Assembly: GCA_934307695.1 (NCBI GenBank)
Contig: CAKRCS010000004.1
Coordinates: 124,001 to 188,000, forward strand
Length of the DNA: 64,000 nt
Direction of reading: 5' to 3'
Source: an uncultured Agathobacter sp.
GTDB lineage: Bacteria > Bacillota > Clostridia > Lachnospirales > Lachnospiraceae
In this document: positions 62,771 through 64,000 of the stretch, piece after piece
Layout: each line of letters opens with the position of its first letter
How positions within the stretch are numbered: position 1 is the first letter of the stretch
The notes under the pieces: model-generated
What the model was told of the DNA's origin: nothing
Seen by the model: the letters and a program-made list of their open reading frames with translations, nothing else
Databases searched by the model: none
Program-made: the position numbers and the translations under genes

Positions 62771-63217
62771 CTATTCTCCGACAACCTGTACGGATAACTT
62801 CGCTGTTACCTGTGGATGAAGCTTTACCGGAACCTCATAGGTTCCGAGTGTCTTGATCGCCTCCGGAAGCTGCATTTTCTTCTTGTCAAGCTCTAATCCG
62901 GTCTGCTCCCTGGCTGCCTCCGCGATCTCCTTGGTGGAAACGGAACCAAATACCTTGCCGCCCTCTCCGGTCTTGATCTTTACGACAACCTTCTTGGTCT
63001 CGATCGTCTTGGCAAGCTCCTTTGCGCCTGCAAGATTCTCTGCTGCCACTTTATCTGCGTGCTGGTTCTGCAGCTTCAGATCGTTTAAGTTCCTGCTGGT
63101 CGCCTCGACACCGAGCTTCTTCGGAAGGATGGCGTTTCTTGCGTAGCCATCGCTGACCTCAACGATCTGTCCTTTTTTGCCTAATGCTTTAACGTCTTGT
63201 AATAAAATTATCTTCAT
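62771..63217 (-). CDS. rplI: Ribosomal protein L9
   Basis: 148 residues, standard length. N-terminal domain [21 protein letters not shown] with [16 protein letters not shown] is the L9 signature; the C-terminal domain ends [12 protein letters not shown]. Overlaps the gdpP stop by 4 bases, indicating coupling. Confidence 0.98.
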   Translation of the reverse strand: MKIILLQDVKALGKKGQIVEVSDGYARNAILPKKLGVEATSRNLNDLKLQNQHADKVAAENLAGAKELAKTIETKKVVVKIKTGEGGKVFGSVSTKEIAEAAREQTGLELDKKKMQLPEAIKTLGTYEVPVKLHPQVTAKLSVQVVGE

Positions 63218-64000
63218 GCCTCTATGTCTCCTTCTTTTAGCATTTCATCGATCGTATTGCAGAGCATGTGCTTTGCCTCGGAAATGGTGCAATCCTTAAG
63301 CTGCGTTGCCGCCATGTTGAAATGTCCGCCGCCGCCGAGACGCTCCATGATAAGCTGGACGTTGATCTCGTCGATGGATCGTGAACTTATATAGATTCTG
63401 CCCATGTATTCGGTCAGGACAAAGGATGCGCGGATACCGGAAATGTTCAGCAATTCGTTGGCTGCCTGTGCTCCGATGATCGTTGGATTCTCAATATCCT
63501 CCGATGGGCAGACCGAAATTGCAAATGCGCTGCGGTATACCTCCGCATGGCGTATCACCTCCGCCTTTGCCTTGGAGGCTTCCATGTCGTTGCGCAGCAT
63601 CTTGCGCACGCGCGTTGTCTCTGCGCCGGATCTCTTCAGGTATGCGGCTGCCTCAAAGGTACGCACACCGGCTTTGGTCATAAAGTTGTTCGTGTCGATC
63701 AAAATGCCGGCATACATGCAGTCTGCCTCGCATGCCTCCAGCTTCATGCCGTCCTGGAAATACTGTAGCACCTCCGCAACCATCTCGCACGCGCTCGATG
63801 CATACGGCTCGATGTAGGAAAGTGCCGGATTCTCGATCGTCTCGCTGCCCTGTCTGTGGTGGTCAAATACGACGATCGTATCTGCCTTCTGCAAAAGCTC
63901 CGGACATTCGGTGGAGCTAGGCCGGTTCGTATCCACGACCATGACGAGCGTGTTGCGTCCTACCATCTGGCGCGCCTGCTCGCTGTCGATAAACATATCC
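63214..64000 (-). CDS. gdpP: Cyclic-di-AMP phosphodiesterase GdpP, C-terminal part (5' end outside window)
   Basis: At least 262 residues are seen, the DHH and DHHA1 domains. Metal motifs are [10 protein letters not shown], the DHH triad in [19 protein letters not shown] and the substrate block [12 protein letters not shown]. The TM and PAS/GGDEF parts should lie upstream beyond the window. It degrades c-di-AMP. First of the gdpP-rplI-dnaB chain. Confidence 0.92.
   Translation of the reverse strand, partial: DMFIDSEQARQMVGRNTLVMVVDTNRPSSTECPELLQKADTIVVFDHHRQGSETIENPALSYIEPYASSACEMVAEVLQYFQDGMKLEACEADCMYAGILIDTNNFMTKAGVRTFEAAAYLKRSGAETTRVRKMLRNDMEASKAKAEVIRHAEVYRSAFAISVCPSEDIENPTIIGAQAANELLNISGIRASFVLTEYMGRIYISSRSIDEINVQLIMERLGGGGHFNMAATQLKDCTISEAKHMLCNTIDEMLKEGDIEA

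Overview
The window looks like chromosome from a motile, anaerobic Lachnospiraceae bacterium (Roseburia/Agathobacter-like). The evidence is two large flagellins with two tandem hook-associated FlgK proteins, a FliW-CsrA pair, SigD/FliA-type promoters, a tyrosyl T-box leader, an F-type ATP synthase whose c subunit carries a sodium-binding signature, a two-cluster ferredoxin, and many secreted fibronectin III/Ig-like proteins. Nearly all genes lie on the minus strand. The genus is inferred from gene content; no rRNA or tRNA gene is present to confirm it.

Layout. 1-3.5 kb: two tandem paralogous family 2 glycosyltransferases (one cut by the window edge) downstream of a flagellin. 3.6-8.8 kb: two flagellin genes flanking a small island with a broken Rpn-type nuclease, an XRE repressor and an intact Rpn-type nuclease. 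8.9-19.8 kb: late flagellar cluster, in transcription order flgM-flgN-flgK-flgK'-flgL-fliW-csrA, then flaG-fliD-fliS-fliT. Six SigD-like promoters are readable. 19.8-28.0 kb: a DUF362 ferredoxin-like protein, a candidate orphan RNA, a YjbR-alkyltransferase fusion, secreted proteins, and a CaCA + GDT1 cation transporter operon behind a yybP-ykoY (Mn2+) riboswitch. 28.1-29.75 kb: T-box and tyrS. 29.8-37.6 kb: an MMPL exporter operon with a repetitive extracellular partner and a TetR regulator, plus a repeat-tailed membrane protein and a Lar-like zinc protein. 37.6-38.9 kb: an AT-rich patch with a DUF3800 gene and a second candidate structured RNA. 38.9-49.7 kb: a MATE exporter, the complete atp operon with atpI and atpZ, dCMP deaminase, upp and a Cys-less LMW-phosphatase homologue. 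49.8-60.1 kb: transglutaminase-like protein, tsaC behind a 16-bp minisatellite, a lipoprotein, and a Dlt-like acylation operon with its own Asp/Glu-type racemase. 60.3-64 kb: ferredoxin, MerR regulator, dnaB-rplI-gdpP.

How it fits together. The flagellar block is an ordered late regulon: SigD promoters fire when FlgM is exported, and FliW senses flagellin and antagonises CsrA. Both flagellin leaders carry GGA hairpins near the ribosome binding site as expected CsrA targets; one leader also has three small covarying hairpins not explained by that model. The glycosyltransferases sit directly behind a flagellin terminator and probably modify flagellin. The Dlt-like operon (transglutaminase-like protein, racemase, adenylating enzyme, carrier, MBOAT, SGNH protein) looks like a pathway that esterifies a surface polymer with an amino acid, possibly an acidic D-amino acid. 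The most promising undescribed items are the fla1 leader, the two orphan RNAs, the MMPL operon with its 12- and 17-residue repeat protein, and the racemase-equipped Dlt-like operon.
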